Source of the DNA: Bos javanicus
Lineage: Eukaryota; Chordata; Mammalia; Artiodactyla; Bovidae
Assembly: GCF_032452875.1 (NCBI RefSeq)
Contig: NC_083868.1
Span: 35,258,537-35,322,536 of the forward strand
Reading direction: 5' to 3'
Length of the DNA: 64,000 nt
Shown: one piece after another, positions 47,191-59,218 of the stretch
How positions within the stretch are numbered: position 1 is the stretch's first letter
Layout: every line of letters starts with the position of its first letter
Notes under the pieces: model-generated
What the model was told of the DNA's origin: nothing
What the model saw: only the letters and a program-made list of their open reading frames with translations
Database searches by the model: none
Program-made: the position numbers and the translations under genes

Positions 47191-47400
47191 GGCATGCATA
47201 CTGAATTGCTTCAGTCACATCCAACTCTTTGTGCAGCTATGGACAGCAGCCTGCCAGGCTCATCTGTCCATGGGATTCTCCAGGCAAGAATACTGGAATG
47301 GGTTGCCATGCTCACCTCCAGGGGATTTTCCCAACCCTGGAATCGAATCCATATCTCTTATGTCTCCTGCCTTGGAGGTGAATTCTTTACCACTAGTGCT
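47191..47400 (-). mobile_element. Bov-tA SINE in L1
   Basis: Reverse-complement copy from 'ctgaattgcttcagtcacat' to 'tgaattctttaccactagtg'. Likely imperfect TSD 'aatatggca' / 'ataatgcca'. Confidence 0.9.
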
Positions 47401-47590
47401 ATAATGCCAATAACATGGATCAACCTAAAGATTATCATATAAAGTAAAGTAAATCAGAGAAAAACAAATATTCTATAATATCATTTATATGTGAAATCTA
47501 AAAAAAAATGATACAAATGAATTTATATGCAAAACAGAAATAGACCAACAGGCATAGAAAACAAACTTACAGTTACTAAAGGGGAAAGAA

Positions 47591-47792
47591 AGGGTTTTCT
47601 TGTGGCTCAGATGGTAAAGAATCTGCTGGCAATGTTGGAAACTTGGGTTTGATCTCTGGGTCAGAAAGATCCCCTGGAGAATGGAATGGCAGTCCACTCC
47701 AGTATTCTTGCCTGGAAAATCCCATGGACAGAGGAGCATGGCTAGCTACAGTCCATGGGGTCGCCAAGAGTCAGACATGATTGAGTGACTAG
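47591..47792 (+). mobile_element. Bov-tA SINE in L1
   Basis: 'agggttttcttgtggctcag' to 'agacatgattgagtgactag'. It lies inside the same L1 as the copy at 47191-47400, in the opposite orientation. Confidence 0.92.
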
Positions 47793-47956
47793 CATACAAA
47801 CACAAAGTGGAAAGTAGGGAGTAGGAATGATAAATCAGGAGATTGGGATTATCATATAAATACTACTATATATAGAAATAGATAAACAACGTCCCACCGC
47901 ATAGCACAGGAAACTGTACTCAATATCCTATAATAATCCACGGAGAAAAGTTTTAT

Positions 47957-47983
47957 ACACACACACACACACACACACACACA
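47957..47983 (+). repeat. (AC)n microsatellite
   Basis: About 13 uninterrupted AC units between the L1 tail and a Bov-tA dimer. It probably grew from the L1 3' end. Confidence 0.95.
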
Positions 47984-47989
47984 TATGCA

Positions 47990-48302
47990 GGCTTCGCTGA
48001 TAGCTCAGTTGGTAAAGATTCTGCCTGCAAAGCAGGTGACCCTGGTTTGATTCCTGGATTGGGAAGATACACTGGAGAAGGGAAAGCCTACCCACTGCAG
48101 TATTCTTGGGCTTCCCTTGTGGCTCAGCTGGTAAAGAATCCACCTGCAATGCGTGAGACCTGGGTTTGATCCCTGGATTGGGAAAATCCCTGGAGAAGGG
48201 AAAGCCTAGCCACTCCAGTATTCTGGCCTGGAGAATTTCATGGACTGTATGGAGCATGGAGTCACAAAGAGTCAGAAACCAACTGAGAGACTTTCACTTT
48301 AA
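47990..48302 (+). mobile_element. Tandem dimeric Bov-tA SINE
   Basis: First unit 'ggcttcgctgatagctcagt' to 'cactgcagtattct', then a second head 'tgggcttcccttgtggctca' and a complete body to 'aactgagagactttcacttt'. The best preserved of the three dimers in the window. Confidence 0.93.
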
Positions 48303-48435
48303 TTTCTACCACCCCCTCCACCCCACCACAGGCCACTTAACCAAACAAAATGAATGAGGAGTAAACAATACCATGGAATAGCTTAGTTAGGCTCTCAAAA
48401 GATATCTTAAATAACAACATGTAAAATTCTGTATA

Positions 48436-50037
48436 AAAAAAATCTTAATGACCCAGATAATCACAATGGTGTGATCACTCACCTAGAGCCAGACATCTTG
48501 GAATGTGAAGTTAACTGGGCATCATTTAGGGCATCACAAGTTAGGAAGCATCACTACGAACAAAGCTAGTGGAGGTGATGGAATTCCAGGTGAGCTATTT
48601 CAAATCTTAAAAGATGATGCTGTGAAAGTGCTGCACTCAATATGCCAGCAAATTTGGAAAACTCAACAGTGTCCACAGGATGGGAAAAGGTCAGCTTTCA
48701 TTCCAATCCAAAAGAAAGTCAATACCAAAGAACACTCAAACTACTGCACAAATGCCCTCATCTCACACACTAGTAAAGTAATGCTCAAAATTCTCCAAAC
48801 CAGGCTTCAGCAATACGTGAACCATGAAATTTCAGATGTTCAAGCTGGTTTAAAAAAAGTCAGAGGAACCAGAGATCAAATGGCCAACATTCACTGGGTC
48901 ATCAAAAAAAGCAAGAGAGTTACAGAAAAACATCTAATTCTTTCTGCAGTATTGACTAAGCCAAAGCCTTTGACTGTGTGGATCACAATAAACTATGGAA
49001 CATTCTGAAAGACATGGGAATACCAGACCACCAGACCACCAGACCTGCCTCTTGAGAAACCTGTACGCAGGTCAGGAAGCAACAGTTAGAACTGAACATG
49101 TAATAACAGACTGGTTCCAAATAGGAAAAGGAGTACGTCAGGGCTGTATATTGTCACCCTGCTTATTTAACTTATATGCAGTGTACATCATGAGAAACGC
49201 TGGACTGCATGAAGCACAAGCTGGAATCAAGATTGCTGGGAGAAATATCAATAACCTCAAATGTGCAGATGATACCAGCCTTATGGCAGAAAGCAAAGAA
49301 GAACTAAAGAGCCTCTAATGAAAGTGAAAGAGAAGAGTGAAAAAGTTGGCTTAAAACTCAACACTGAGAAAACTAAGATCATGGGATCTGGTCCCATTAC
49401 TTCATGGCAAATAGATGGGGAAACAGTGGAAACAGTGGCTGACTTTATTTGGGGCTCCAAAATCACTGCAGAAGGTGATTGCAGCCATGAAATTTAAAAG
49501 ACACTTACTCCTTGGAAGGAAAGTTATGGCCAACCTAGACAGCATATTAAAAAGCAGAGATACTGCTTTACCAACAAAGGTCTGTATAATCAAAGCTATG
49601 GTTTTTCCAGTAGTCGTGTATGGATGTGAGAGTTGGACTATAAAGAAAGCTGAGTGCTGAAGAATTGATGCTTTTGAACTGTGATGTTGGAGAAGACTCT
49701 TGAGAGTCCCTTGGACTTCAAAGAGATCCAACCAGTCCATCATAAAGCAGATCAGTCCTGGGTGTTCATTGGAAGGACTGATGTTGAAGCTGAAATTCCA
49801 ATACTTTGGCCACCTGATGCGAAGAGCTGACTCATTTGAAAAGACCCTGATACTGGGAAAGATTGAGGGAAGGAGGAGAAGGGGACGACAGAGGATGAGA
49901 TGGTTGGATGGCATCACCAACTCCATGGACATGAGTTTGGGTAAACTCCGGGAGTTGGTGATGGACAGGGAGGCCTGGCGTGCTGCGGTTCATGGGGTCA
50001 CAGAGTCAGACATGACTGAGTGACTGAACTGAACTGA
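48436..50037 (+). mobile_element. LINE BovB (RTE), 1.6 kb 5'-truncated copy
   Basis: The longest BovB in the window. Plus frames: 48505-49008 covers NKASGGDGIPGELFQILKDD, then the RT fingers (VMLKILQTRLQQYVNHEISD), and loses frame after VTEKH. 48995-49318 covers RNLYAGQEATVRTEHVITDW, then GKGVRQGCILSPCLFNLYAV, then KCADDTSLMAES, where the usual catalytic YADD reads CADD. The last parts are GSKITAEG-type sequence, MVFPVVVYGCESWTIKKAEC and LKFQYFGHLMRRADSFEKTL. A small triplication 'ccagaccaccagaccacc' sits at 49024-49046. It ends 'gactgaactgaactgaaa'. Inactive. Confidence 0.96.
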
Positions 50038-51069
50038 AAATTCTTGAACGGTATTGGCTCCACTATAACAGTTCTCTTGTTATCTAAAGTCCAGCCTGTT
50101 TGGACAGAAAGACCTACAGTTTTCATGAAATCACTTGAGATTTAATGAGGATTCCTATTTCTTTATATTCAGGAAATTTTGAAGATAGCTAGGTGCACTA
50201 TTCCAGAAGCAAAACACTAAGACCTTTCCTTTTATTTTTATTTTTTGCATTTGAAATCACTATGACACTAGGTGTGACGAGAGCCTATATTAATTTCATT
50301 GGATCTTTCAAGGTCTAACTTCTTATAGCTAATTTTTAAGGTAAATAACCTGGAAGACACATGCCTGCATGAGTTGGAAAACAATAATTCCACTTGCATT
50401 TTTGCTCATTTAACATACAAAAATTATTCAGAAACTGACCCAAAACACGTGCCAGTTGAAACAGAATAAAGAGGGAACAACTTTCTCTTCTCCTTGTTCT
50501 CATGGAACATTCTCATTTACTCTTTAAAATATGTCTCTAAATTTGACCTTGTCCAGGAAGTTGTAAGAACATAATCACAGTCTGTTCTCTGTGAATTGGG
50601 TGGGTCTGCTGGCCAACTTCTCTTCTGGCATTCCCAGACTCAAATTAGTCCCCCAATTAATTAATAACTACTTTAATTACTTTCTTGAAAAGCATATAAA
50701 AACATCATATCCCAGCCTTTACATTTCTGGCATTTAATGTCATACAATCACCTGGAGATGAAAATATCTGCCTGGCTTAGTTTCACAGTTACAGGAATAT
50801 CTGGGTCTAGATATCTGGAAATACTTGAAAGCCTAAGTAAACTTTTTGTTTTTTTTCAAGTTTGTTCTTTTTCTTCTGGACTTTAGCATTAGATATGTCT
50901 ATTGAGAGATGATTTGATAACAAATGATTTTTATAGGAAGCAGTCAGAGCCTTGATCAATTCATAGGACAAATTCATAGCACTGAGTGTTCCATTAGATT
51001 TACCAATTTTATTTTCTAGAAGCCAAAGGTAATTTTTATAGTCATGAATCTATGAGCATTAAAAAATAA
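50038..51069. other. Repeat-poor stretch
   Basis: 1 kb with no recognised repeats or frames. Confidence 0.45.
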
Positions 51070-51290
51070 GAGTTAACTCTTACTGAGGTGTTACTCTAAG
51101 TGTTTCTTTGTATATTAACTCATTTAATCTTCATGATACCCCTAAAAGAAAAAGACATTTTGAAGGTGAATGAAAGAGTCATTCCCAAATACAGACGAGG
51201 ATTCTGACCCAGGGAAGGTCATAAAGCTAACAAATGGTAGAATCAGGGTTTGAAGTCAGGCTATTCTTATCTGCAACACTTTCTTCCTCT
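51070..51290 (-). repeat. MIR-like ancient SINE
   Basis: 'tattaactcatttaatcttc', 'atgatacccctaaaagaaaa', 'cagggaaggtcataaagcta' and 'atggtagaatcagggtttga' match reverse-complement MIR in order. Confidence 0.82.
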
Positions 51291-51320
51291 CTGTATTAGA
51301 TTTAGAAGGAAAAGTAAAAA

Positions 51321-51511
51321 AGTGAAAGTGTTAGTCACTCAGTCATGTCTGACTCTTTGCAACCCCATGAACTGTAGTCTGCCAGGCTCCTCTGTCCATA
51401 GAATTCTCCAGGCAAGAATACTGGAGTGAGTAGCCATTCCTTTCTCTTGGGATCTTCCTGACCAGGGACTGAATCAGTGATTCTTTACCATCTGAGTCAC
51501 CAGGGAAGCCC
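51321..51511 (-). mobile_element. Bov-tA SINE
   Basis: Reverse-complement copy; the head region is shortened ('gactgaatcagtgattcttt' skips about 20 bp). Confidence 0.92.
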
Positions 51512-52678
51512 TGAATCAGGAAGAAACTATGTGTAACGTTTCAGTGGCCTTAAGATCAGTCATAACAGAACCAACATATCCAGAATTGCATTATGTAGTA
51601 GTCAAAGTTTCAGGTCTATGAACTTTGTTTATACTAAACTCAACACTTTACAGCATGTGGGAATATCTAACCATAACCTCTTTTGGCAAAGGACAGTCCT
51701 ATTCATAATTTCCCATGTGCAATATATGATAACCATTTGGACAGAAGTATATGTGTGTGTGTGTGTGTGTATGTATGTATACATGTGTTGTACATAATAG
51801 GGAATACTATTTTGTTGCTATATTTTACAATATAATTTTCCTTTAACTTTCCTTGTTCTGAGGGGTTTCTAAAAAGAAAAAAAAAAAAAAAGATGAGTCA
51901 AATTACATCTGAGAATTTCTTTTTCCTAAATTAATGTTCTACTCTCGGTGACTTCATGAAGATATTCCAGAAAGGCTGGGGCATGGTGGGGGAGGGGAAA
52001 TCTTTAAAAGTTAGAAGTATTTCATGTTTTTGGTGTTCAACAACAAGGACTGTTTAAGTGATTGAAGTATTTCTAAGAAAAAGTAAAAAACCTGATGTCA
52101 AAGCAGTAATTGCTTTTCTTATATTTACAACTGATCATAGGACTTAAATGAATTTTGATCTTGTAGATATATAGCATTAGCTATATGACAAAATTTACTT
52201 TAAAAAACTTCCAAAATGATATTAAAAATTGCTTAAAACTTAATACTTAAACAGACTATGAAGATATTTCTTAAATACAATGACATAAATAGCAAGACAA
52301 CATTTTTCATATCGGTTGTTTCTTATAACTTGTTGTAATGGAGACTTTCTTGTGGAATTAAAAAAAATTAGCACATGAACAAAAATACTAGATAATTTCT
52401 AGCATGAGTGAAATGACTAGCACATTTAACTTAAATTGTTATTACATGGTGTGATTTTTCTGCTCTGATGGGTAAGGTTTGGACTTATTAAAATATAAAT
52501 TCAAAACTTTTGATTTGTAAATATAATAACTATGTCCTCAAATAGGTCATCCTTATGATCTCTTCTGAAGTGAACAGTGTTTTTTTCCCCCAGATATTTT
52601 TAGCTTTAGCATATGGTTAATGAATTGATAAATATAGAAATTACAGCTTCTATGGATATCATAAAAGATTTAATGCTC
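51512..52678. other. Unassigned DNA with (GT)n
   Basis: A (GT)/(ATGT) microsatellite at 51751-51788 and an A-run at 51874-51891. The rest is AT-rich with no recognised repeat. Confidence 0.5.
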
Positions 52679-53213
52679 AGTTCAGTTCAGTTGCTCAGTT
52701 GTGTCTGACTCTTTGCGACCCCATGGACTGCAGCACCCCAGGCCTCCCTGTCCATCACCAACTCCCAGAGTTTACCCAAACTCATATCCATTGAGTCGGT
52801 GATGCCATCCAATCATCTCATCCTCTGTCGTCCCCTTCTCCTCCTGCCTTCAATCTTTCCCAGCATCAGGGTCTTTTCAAATGAGTCAGTTCTTCGCATC
52901 AGGTGGCCAAAGTATTGAACACTCCAGAATGATCTCCTTTAGGATCTCCTTTAGGATCTCCTTGCTGCCCAAGGACTCTCAAGAGTCTTCTCCTACACCA
53001 CAGTGCAAAAGCATCAATTCATCCACGCTCAGCTTTCTTGATAGTTTAACTCTCACATCCATACACGGCTACTGGAAAAACCATAGCCTTGACTAGAGGG
53101 ACCTTTGTTGGCAAAGTAATGTCTCTGCTTTTTAATATGCTGTCCAGTTTGGTCATAAATTTTCTTCCAAGGAGTAAGCATCTTTTAATTTCATGGTTGC
53201 AGTCACCATCTGC
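52679..53213 (-). mobile_element. LINE BovB 3' end, minus strand
   Basis: Starts with (CAGTT)n-type 'gttcagttcagttgctcagt' (the reversed BovB terminus) and runs to the 'catgaaattaaaagatgctt' coding segment. It is the only standard BovB copy on the minus strand here. It contains a local triplication of 'gatctcctttag' at 52931-52962. Confidence 0.95.
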
Positions 53214-53794
53214 TAGGTGTAGATATAAAAGAGGAGGGATTTTTAAGACATCTTGCCAATGTTTTGTGAGAACATCAGAAAGTCCCTGAGCTGGACCCAT
53301 ATGTTTTTCATCTTGAGTCTAGCACATTCTCTGACACATAGTAGGCAGTTAAAATACTTGTTGAATGGAAAAATGACCAAATGTCTGAATGTACTAAACT
53401 GCTCTTGCTTAGCATTTAGAGGTTATTTTTAAAACTGTTAAAGTGAGGAATATACTCATTGCAAACAGCCAACAATATTTTCCTTTCACAAATCTCCAAG
53501 GATTTTTGATAGGTATGTTAGTTCCCCAGCTTGCCAAAAACTTTAGTCACTGTTCTCTTTTTAATACCAGTACCATGGATTTCTTTGGTTAAATCTCAAA
53601 GAAATTAAGTTTGTTCTTAAAGTTGTTCCCTTTGTGAAAATGTTAATTTACATGTTGAAATTTCCATTTTTAAAGTATCATTAACAGTTTGTATGCATGA
53701 TGCCTGATATGTGGGTGTGTGCTCAGTCTGATAGTTATGAGGAATTTTTTCTTAAAACAATTCTGCCTATTAAGTATCATTTAACCATTATTTT
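53214..53794. other. Unassigned DNA
   Basis: No recognised feature. Confidence 0.45.
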
Positions 53795-53935
53795 ATTTTA
53801 CATAAATTTCACAACTCTAAGATGTAGGTATTATAACTGCATCCCTGTTAACCTAGACGCAGAGAAGTTAAAGAATCTGCCCTAGTTGATACCACTATTA
53901 ACAGGGCCAGCCTTAGCAGGTTCAAAATTATTGCC
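53795..53935 (-). repeat. MIR-like ancient SINE
   Basis: 'gatgtaggtattataactgc' and 'cgcagagaagttaaagaatc' followed by 'aacagggccagcctt' match reverse-complement MIR. Confidence 0.65.
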
Positions 53936-54098
53936 AGTATACTATGTTATGGTCTTTGAAAAGGCTATTTTTGCTGGCATGGTAGTATGTGTATGTACCA
54001 CATTCATTGCTTTAATATTTTTTAAAAAATAATTTTTTACTAAATTGTGTGTAATCAATTTAGAGTCCTTGCTTTAGCAAATTCATTCCATGAAGTCT

Positions 54099-54300
54099 CA
54101 GGCTTCCCGGGTGACTCAGTGGTTAAGAATCCACCTACAGTTCAGGAGACGTGGGCTCAATCCCTGGGTTGGGAAGTTCTCCTATGAAAGAAAATGGCTA
54201 CCCACTCCAGTATTCTTGCCTGGAGAATTCTATGGACAGAGGAGCCTTGAAGGCTACAGTCCACAGGGTAGCAAAAGAGGCAGATACAATTTAGTGACTA
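54099..54300 (+). mobile_element. Bov-tA SINE
   Basis: 'caggcttcccgggtgactca' to 'gatacaatttagtgacta'. Moderately diverged. Confidence 0.92.
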
Positions 54301-55419
54301 AATGACAACAATTAGAATCAAAAGTACAAGGCTGGAAATGATAAATTTTTCAAAGTATTTTATGCAAATAATATAATTTGTTTTTAATATTTGAAAATCT
54401 ATAATATTTTCCTTTTCCATATATGAAGGGTATATGGTCAGAGATATAAAAGCTTGAAGAATTCAAAAGTCTTCATTTTTAAGCACCAGATTTTTCATAT
54501 GTTAAGGCTTTGATTTGTTTTGTTTTCCGGCTTCCCCAAAGTGCTTACATAGTCATGCCTGGATACAGGTCTAGTTGTTTATGATATTCTAATGTTTTTC
54601 AGGCAAAGGAAAGTCTCTCTTTTTTTTTTTTCTTTCATGCTATTCTTTCACTAATGTAAGTCAATGTACAACTAAAAATTCTACAAGAGATACTGAATTA
54701 AGGGACAAATCAAAACCACTCTGGTCTAGAAATGAGTAGAAAACGCATGTATTTAAATTACCAAAAACAGTGCTCTTATTACTTCTTCAATTGGGACAAT
54801 TCAGATATGACTGTGATGGAACAGACTCTTTAACAGCCATAATTTTATTCCTATTATGTCATTTGGATGCTCTTAGCTGCTTGTATATCAGAGAGCCACA
54901 TCATGACAAATCATGACCATAGAACAGACTGTTTCTTGTCAAAAGCAGACACACTATAACGTATTCTCCTTAAAAAGGGAGACAAAGAACTGCCATGTTT
55001 ACATTTCATTATTTTTTATAGTTGTTTCTATTTTCAAAGCTGAACATTCATCAGGGTGATTATTATATTCAAAGCAACAGAAATAACTGTACAAATCAAG
55101 CTATTATTTTAATTGTAGAATTGTAACAACTAATTTAGAGGCTTAATCTAAAACTCTAATATTATAATACTCTTAGTATCCGTATTTTTGCTTTAGATTG
55201 TCTAGATGTACTAATGAATTGACTTCTTTAATCAATATGTCACATTTATAAGTCAATAAAGTTCATAAATTTATATGGAAGGATTTCCCTGATTGTGTAT
55301 ACAGATAACCAATCCCTATCTCAGTTCATCTACATATCTGTGAAGTAAATTAGAGAATAAATTAATGACTAAGCCCACCTCAGCCCTTTGTGAGAAAAGT
55401 CAAATCAATGAGACAATGA
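54301..55419. other. Repeat-poor stretch
   Basis: 1.1 kb of AT-rich DNA with a T-run at 54619-54631. No recognised element. Confidence 0.45.
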
Positions 55420-55640
55420 GATATAGTGGTTAATAAGACCATGTATGCCTATTTGAATATTATAGGTGCTAACAGAGAAAACTTTTTCCTTATTTTAATT
55501 ACTGATGTTTGTTGGCATAATTCGAACACTATTGTTTTAGGAATAAGTGGCCTGAATGCTGGTTGGTTTCACTGTGCATTATTGTGTGACCTCTTGCCAT
55601 TTATATCCCAATTTCCGCATGGAGACTATCACAACTTTCT
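55420..55640 (+). repeat. Possible MIR remnant
   Basis: 'gatatagtggttaataagac' at the start and 'gcattattgtgtgacctctt' further on are in MIR order, but the middle is not convincing. Confidence 0.35.
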
Positions 55641-55845
55641 CTGACTCATAACTTAAGGAGTGACTATCAAATGATACCAAGATACTACACAAAAATAAAA
55701 TCATTATAAAAACTATAAATAGCCTTAATGATAATTTTTCTGTTAACGTAAAAATCGAAAATTATCTGGAATTTGCCTCGTTTAGGTGGAATCCTAACCC
55801 CCAGTAGCCTGTTCCTTTTTAAACCTTCATAATTTTCCATGTCTA

Positions 55846-56511
55846 TCATGGCATCTGGTTCCATCATTTCATGGGAAATAGTTGGGGAAACAGTGGAAAC
55901 GGTGTCAGACTTTATTTTTGGGGGCTCCAAAGTCACTGCAGATGGTGATTGCAGCCATGAAATTAAAAGACACTTACTCCATGGAAGGAAAGTTACGACC
56001 AACCTAGACAGAATATTAAAAAGCAGAGACATTACTTTGCCAACAAAGGTCCATCTAGTCAAGGCTATGTTTTTTCCAGTGGTCATGTATCGATGTGAGA
56101 GTTGGACTGTGAAGAAAGCTGAGTGCCGAAGAATTGATGCTTTTGAACTGTGATGTTGGAGAAGACTCTTAAGAGTCCCTTGGACAGCAAGGAGATCCAA
56201 CCAGTCCATCCTAAAGGAGATCAGTCCTGGGTGTTCATTGGAAGAACTGATGCTGAAGCTGAACCTCCAATACTTTGGCCACCTCATGAGAAGAGTTGAC
56301 TTGTTGGAAAAGACCCTGATGCTGGAGGGATTGGGGTCAGGAGGAGAAGGGGACAACAGAGGATGCGATGGCTGGATGGCATCACTGACTCGATGGACAT
56401 GAGTTTGGGTAAACTCCAGGAGTTGATGATGGACAGGGAGGCCTGGCGTGCTGCGATTCATGGGGTCACAAAGAGTCAGACATGACTGAGCGACTGAACT
56501 GAACTGAACTG
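55846..56511 (+). mobile_element. LINE BovB 3' end, 5'-truncated
   Basis: The plus frame at 55839-56153 reads IMASGSIISWEIVGETVETV, then GGSKVTADGDCSHEIKRHLL, then KKAECRRIDAFEL, followed by a stop. Tail 'ggatggcatcactgactcga' to (CTGAA)n. A 295-aa antisense open frame across it is a by-product. Confidence 0.95.
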
Positions 56512-57894
56512 ATCCCAAGAATAGCAAACAGAAATTTTCCTTCATACGTTTACAGATCATAGAGATGAACAAGGTAAGTAAGCACCTGCTATTAAATCAG
56601 ATGACTGCACTAAAGCTCTCATTTCAGATTGCCTTGGTCTCATGTACTCAAACCAGCATCAGTAGTCTTCTGTACATTCACATTATATACGTGAGCTTGT
56701 GTGTGCTTTTGTTAATTAATTTTTTCTTTATAACAAATATATGTTATCCTTTCAAATATAAAAAATTTCAACTTCTGAATCATTCGCTGAATGTTGGAAC
56801 TATTCTAAGCCAATACTCTATCTCTTAGAGGAAACCTCTCATGCAGAGAAAATAGATTTATGTTTTCCACAAGACAGAGGAGTTGGAAAACATTATACAG
56901 AAGAAACAACTACTTTGTACAAAGAGCCAGTATTAAAAAGACAACCATTTTATGTTATCATATAGAAATTACGAATAATACTTCTTGTAGATGGTATCAG
57001 ATGACAATAAAATGAAGTATATGTGATAGCTACAATATTAAGCTCAATTAGACAAAAAGGTATAGCAGTGCCTAATGGACAGCACACATCTATTGTTACA
57101 TTACAAAATACTCTGTGGAATTTGAGAATTACCCCAGAAAGTGTAGGGGAATTTCATACACTTTGTCTTTGTCTCTATATGAAATCTCAGTTTCAGAAAC
57201 CCCATAAACCTATTTTGATGTTAGAGTAAAAACACTTCACCAGAAATGCAAATATCATTAGATGAATGTTATTGTTTCTAAAAAGAAAGAAAATGTATGT
57301 TCAAGAAATAACTTTGCTTCTCAAGTAGCTAACTACTATTTCTTTTGTTTCAAAAGTAGATTCACTTTTGAAATATAAAAATAAAATTCAGCAATACAAA
57401 TAGCAGAAAACTAATTTATGATCACCACATAGACAGGTACTTTTTTTATTAAGAAACAAAAGAATTACAATATTTAAGTGTGCTGGGCTTCAGCCAATAC
57501 AATTGTATTATAATCAGTTATCTAATTAAGTTGGAATGGTACAAATTTGTTTGTGTTAGACAGCTCAGAGGTCAAGATACCCAAAACTAACATAATTAGA
57601 GACTGGAAAATGAAAGCAACTTAGTCTAAAACTTTTTAGAGCAAAATATATACATATATTTTTTGTAAACTAATGTAAATTTGCTTTTAGTATCAATCTG
57701 TTGTTCAGTTTTAAATATACCTAGTACTTTCCTATTGGAGAGTTGTAGTTAAAAGTAAATTAATGACCTCTTCTTCAATCAGCACTTTTAACTCAAGAAG
57801 CTTTTCATTTACAGTGTCTAATTTTGAAATAAACTACAAAGCAATGAACAAATATGATAACTGAATACTGAACAAATATTCTAAAATCTTTGAT
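56512..57894. other. Repeat-poor stretch
   Basis: 1.4 kb without recognised repeats. Several 60- to 90-aa frames lack motifs. Confidence 0.45.
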
Positions 57895-57982
57895 ATATTG
57901 GATTAGCAAAAATATTCATTGTGGTTTTTATGTAACATCTTATGGAAAAACTGAATGAACATTTTTTGGCCAATCCAGTATA
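57895..57982. mobile_element. Palindromic mariner-type MITE
   Basis: The left arm 'ttggattagcaaaaatattc' pairs with the right arm 'gaacattttttggccaatcc' around a centre near 'gtaacatcttatggaa'. The element lies between TA dinucleotides ('gata' left, 'tata' right). This fits the short mariner-derived inverted-repeat elements common in ruminants ('ggttggccaaaaagttcgtt' termini). Confidence 0.82.
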
Positions 57983-58315
57983 TAGTTTGTTCTCTGATAT
58001 TAGGAATAACGAAATAAATCTTAAGAAATATATATAAGAAATATACAAAAAGGTGTGCTGTAGTATTTTCATCTATAAAAAAAAAAAATTGGCAAATAGT
58101 GTTTACCATGAAGTCAATGGGGACATTTGGTATGATCGCCATCATACCATTATTTTTTTCAGTGTGCTTTCAAGTTTCCCTAACTTACACATGCCATTTG
58201 GGAAAGAGGAACATAGGCAAACCCAGTACTATTCCTGGAAAATAATGGATCATCATGTTTGGTTGTAATATACAATATTTGAGGAGTAAAGCAAGTAAAA
58301 CATCATGGTTTAAAT
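57983..58315. other. Unassigned AT-rich DNA
   Basis: No recognised element; A-run at 58077-58088. Confidence 0.45.
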
Positions 58316-58462
58316 CTGTTGCTCTCAATCAACATCAATGCACATCAGAATCATTCAGTAGTGATTCTTGAGTGGGCCCAAGAATTTTTATTTCTAATAA
58401 GTGACCAGGTGATGTTAATACATCTGAATCACTTAAGCATACTTTTGGAACTACTAGTTTAA
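58316..58462 (-). mobile_element. MER5A-like hAT DNA transposon remnant
   Basis: 'tctgttgctctcaatcaaca', 'atgcacatcagaatcattca', 'gagtgggcccaagaattttt' and 'agtgaccaggtgatgttaat' follow the MER5A order in reverse. Non-autonomous and ancient; termini eroded. Confidence 0.65.
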
Positions 58463-59218
58463 AAGCATATGAGTTTCTAATTTTATTTCCGAGTTATAGT
58501 AATTCAGAGAATGTAAAAAATTTTACTGTTCATAATTAGTAGAACAAGATGTACAATTTCGACCTAATGTTAAAATCCTATGAGTGAAAAAGTAATTGAA
58601 TATAAGCTTAAAGTGTCTATTGAGAACAGATCTATTATAGTGGAGTCTGCAGTTCATATGACTATAGAATACAGTGCTTGCTTAGAGCTCTAAAGATGAA
58701 AGCACTGTTGATATTGGCATAAGACCAAGACACTCCTAAGAGCAATAATCAAAGAAGTGTCATGATTGTAGTAACATATCAGCAGTACACCCCAAATGAA
58801 GATGAGCAGCAAAGCAACACCAATGTGACAAAAGTTAAGGGAGATGCTGTGTGAGACAAAAGGAAGGTTTTTGAAGTCTCTATTTGAAGAGTGACTACAA
58901 AGAGGCATGAATTGATACATAGCTCAAGTGTGTCCAGTAGAAGTGGACAAGGGGATTTAAAAGTCCACTTAGAATTCTTGAACCCTGATAACCTGACAGT
59001 GATGCAGCGGTGCAGTTTTACTTGCACAAAATCATTTGTCCAAGTGGTACATCTTTTTGCAATTCATCTCCCCAATTCAGGGATCTACTTCTTATTTTAC
59101 TTTTTAATGAAACGGTTAATTTTATTCAAATTCTCCAAAATGTATAGTCAATATGCTAATTGTTCTAAAATGTTTTACCTTTATATGATAGTTTTAATAT
59201 TTCACCTTCTTTTATAGT
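58463..59218. other. Unassigned DNA
   Basis: No recognised repeat. Overlapping 76- to 108-aa frames on both strands (58690-59217) have no motif I recognise. Confidence 0.45.

Larger units (their letters stand above)
47030..47956 (+). mobile_element. L1 3' end split by two SINEs
   Basis: Three plus-strand L1 pieces: 47030-47190 ('aagacatggaagcaacctaa'), 47401-47590 ('tcatttatatgtgaaatcta', 'acaggcatagaaaacaaact') and 47793-47956 ('agcacaggaaactgtactca'). Removing the two SINEs restores the standard ORF2-end to 3'-UTR order. Confidence 0.87.

Noticed and set aside
55685..56572. A 295-residue open frame on the minus strand (and similar ones at 4186-4782, 49402-49932, 63216-63785)
   Set aside because: They lie antisense to BovB 3' ends and repeat the same sequence at every BovB copy, so they are by-products of BovB composition, not genes.
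58690..59217. Overlapping open frames of 76-108 residues on both strands near the EIF3E pseudogene
   Set aside because: No eIF3e similarity beyond the poly(A) end at 59219, no motifs, and both strands are equally open, so chance is the best explanation.
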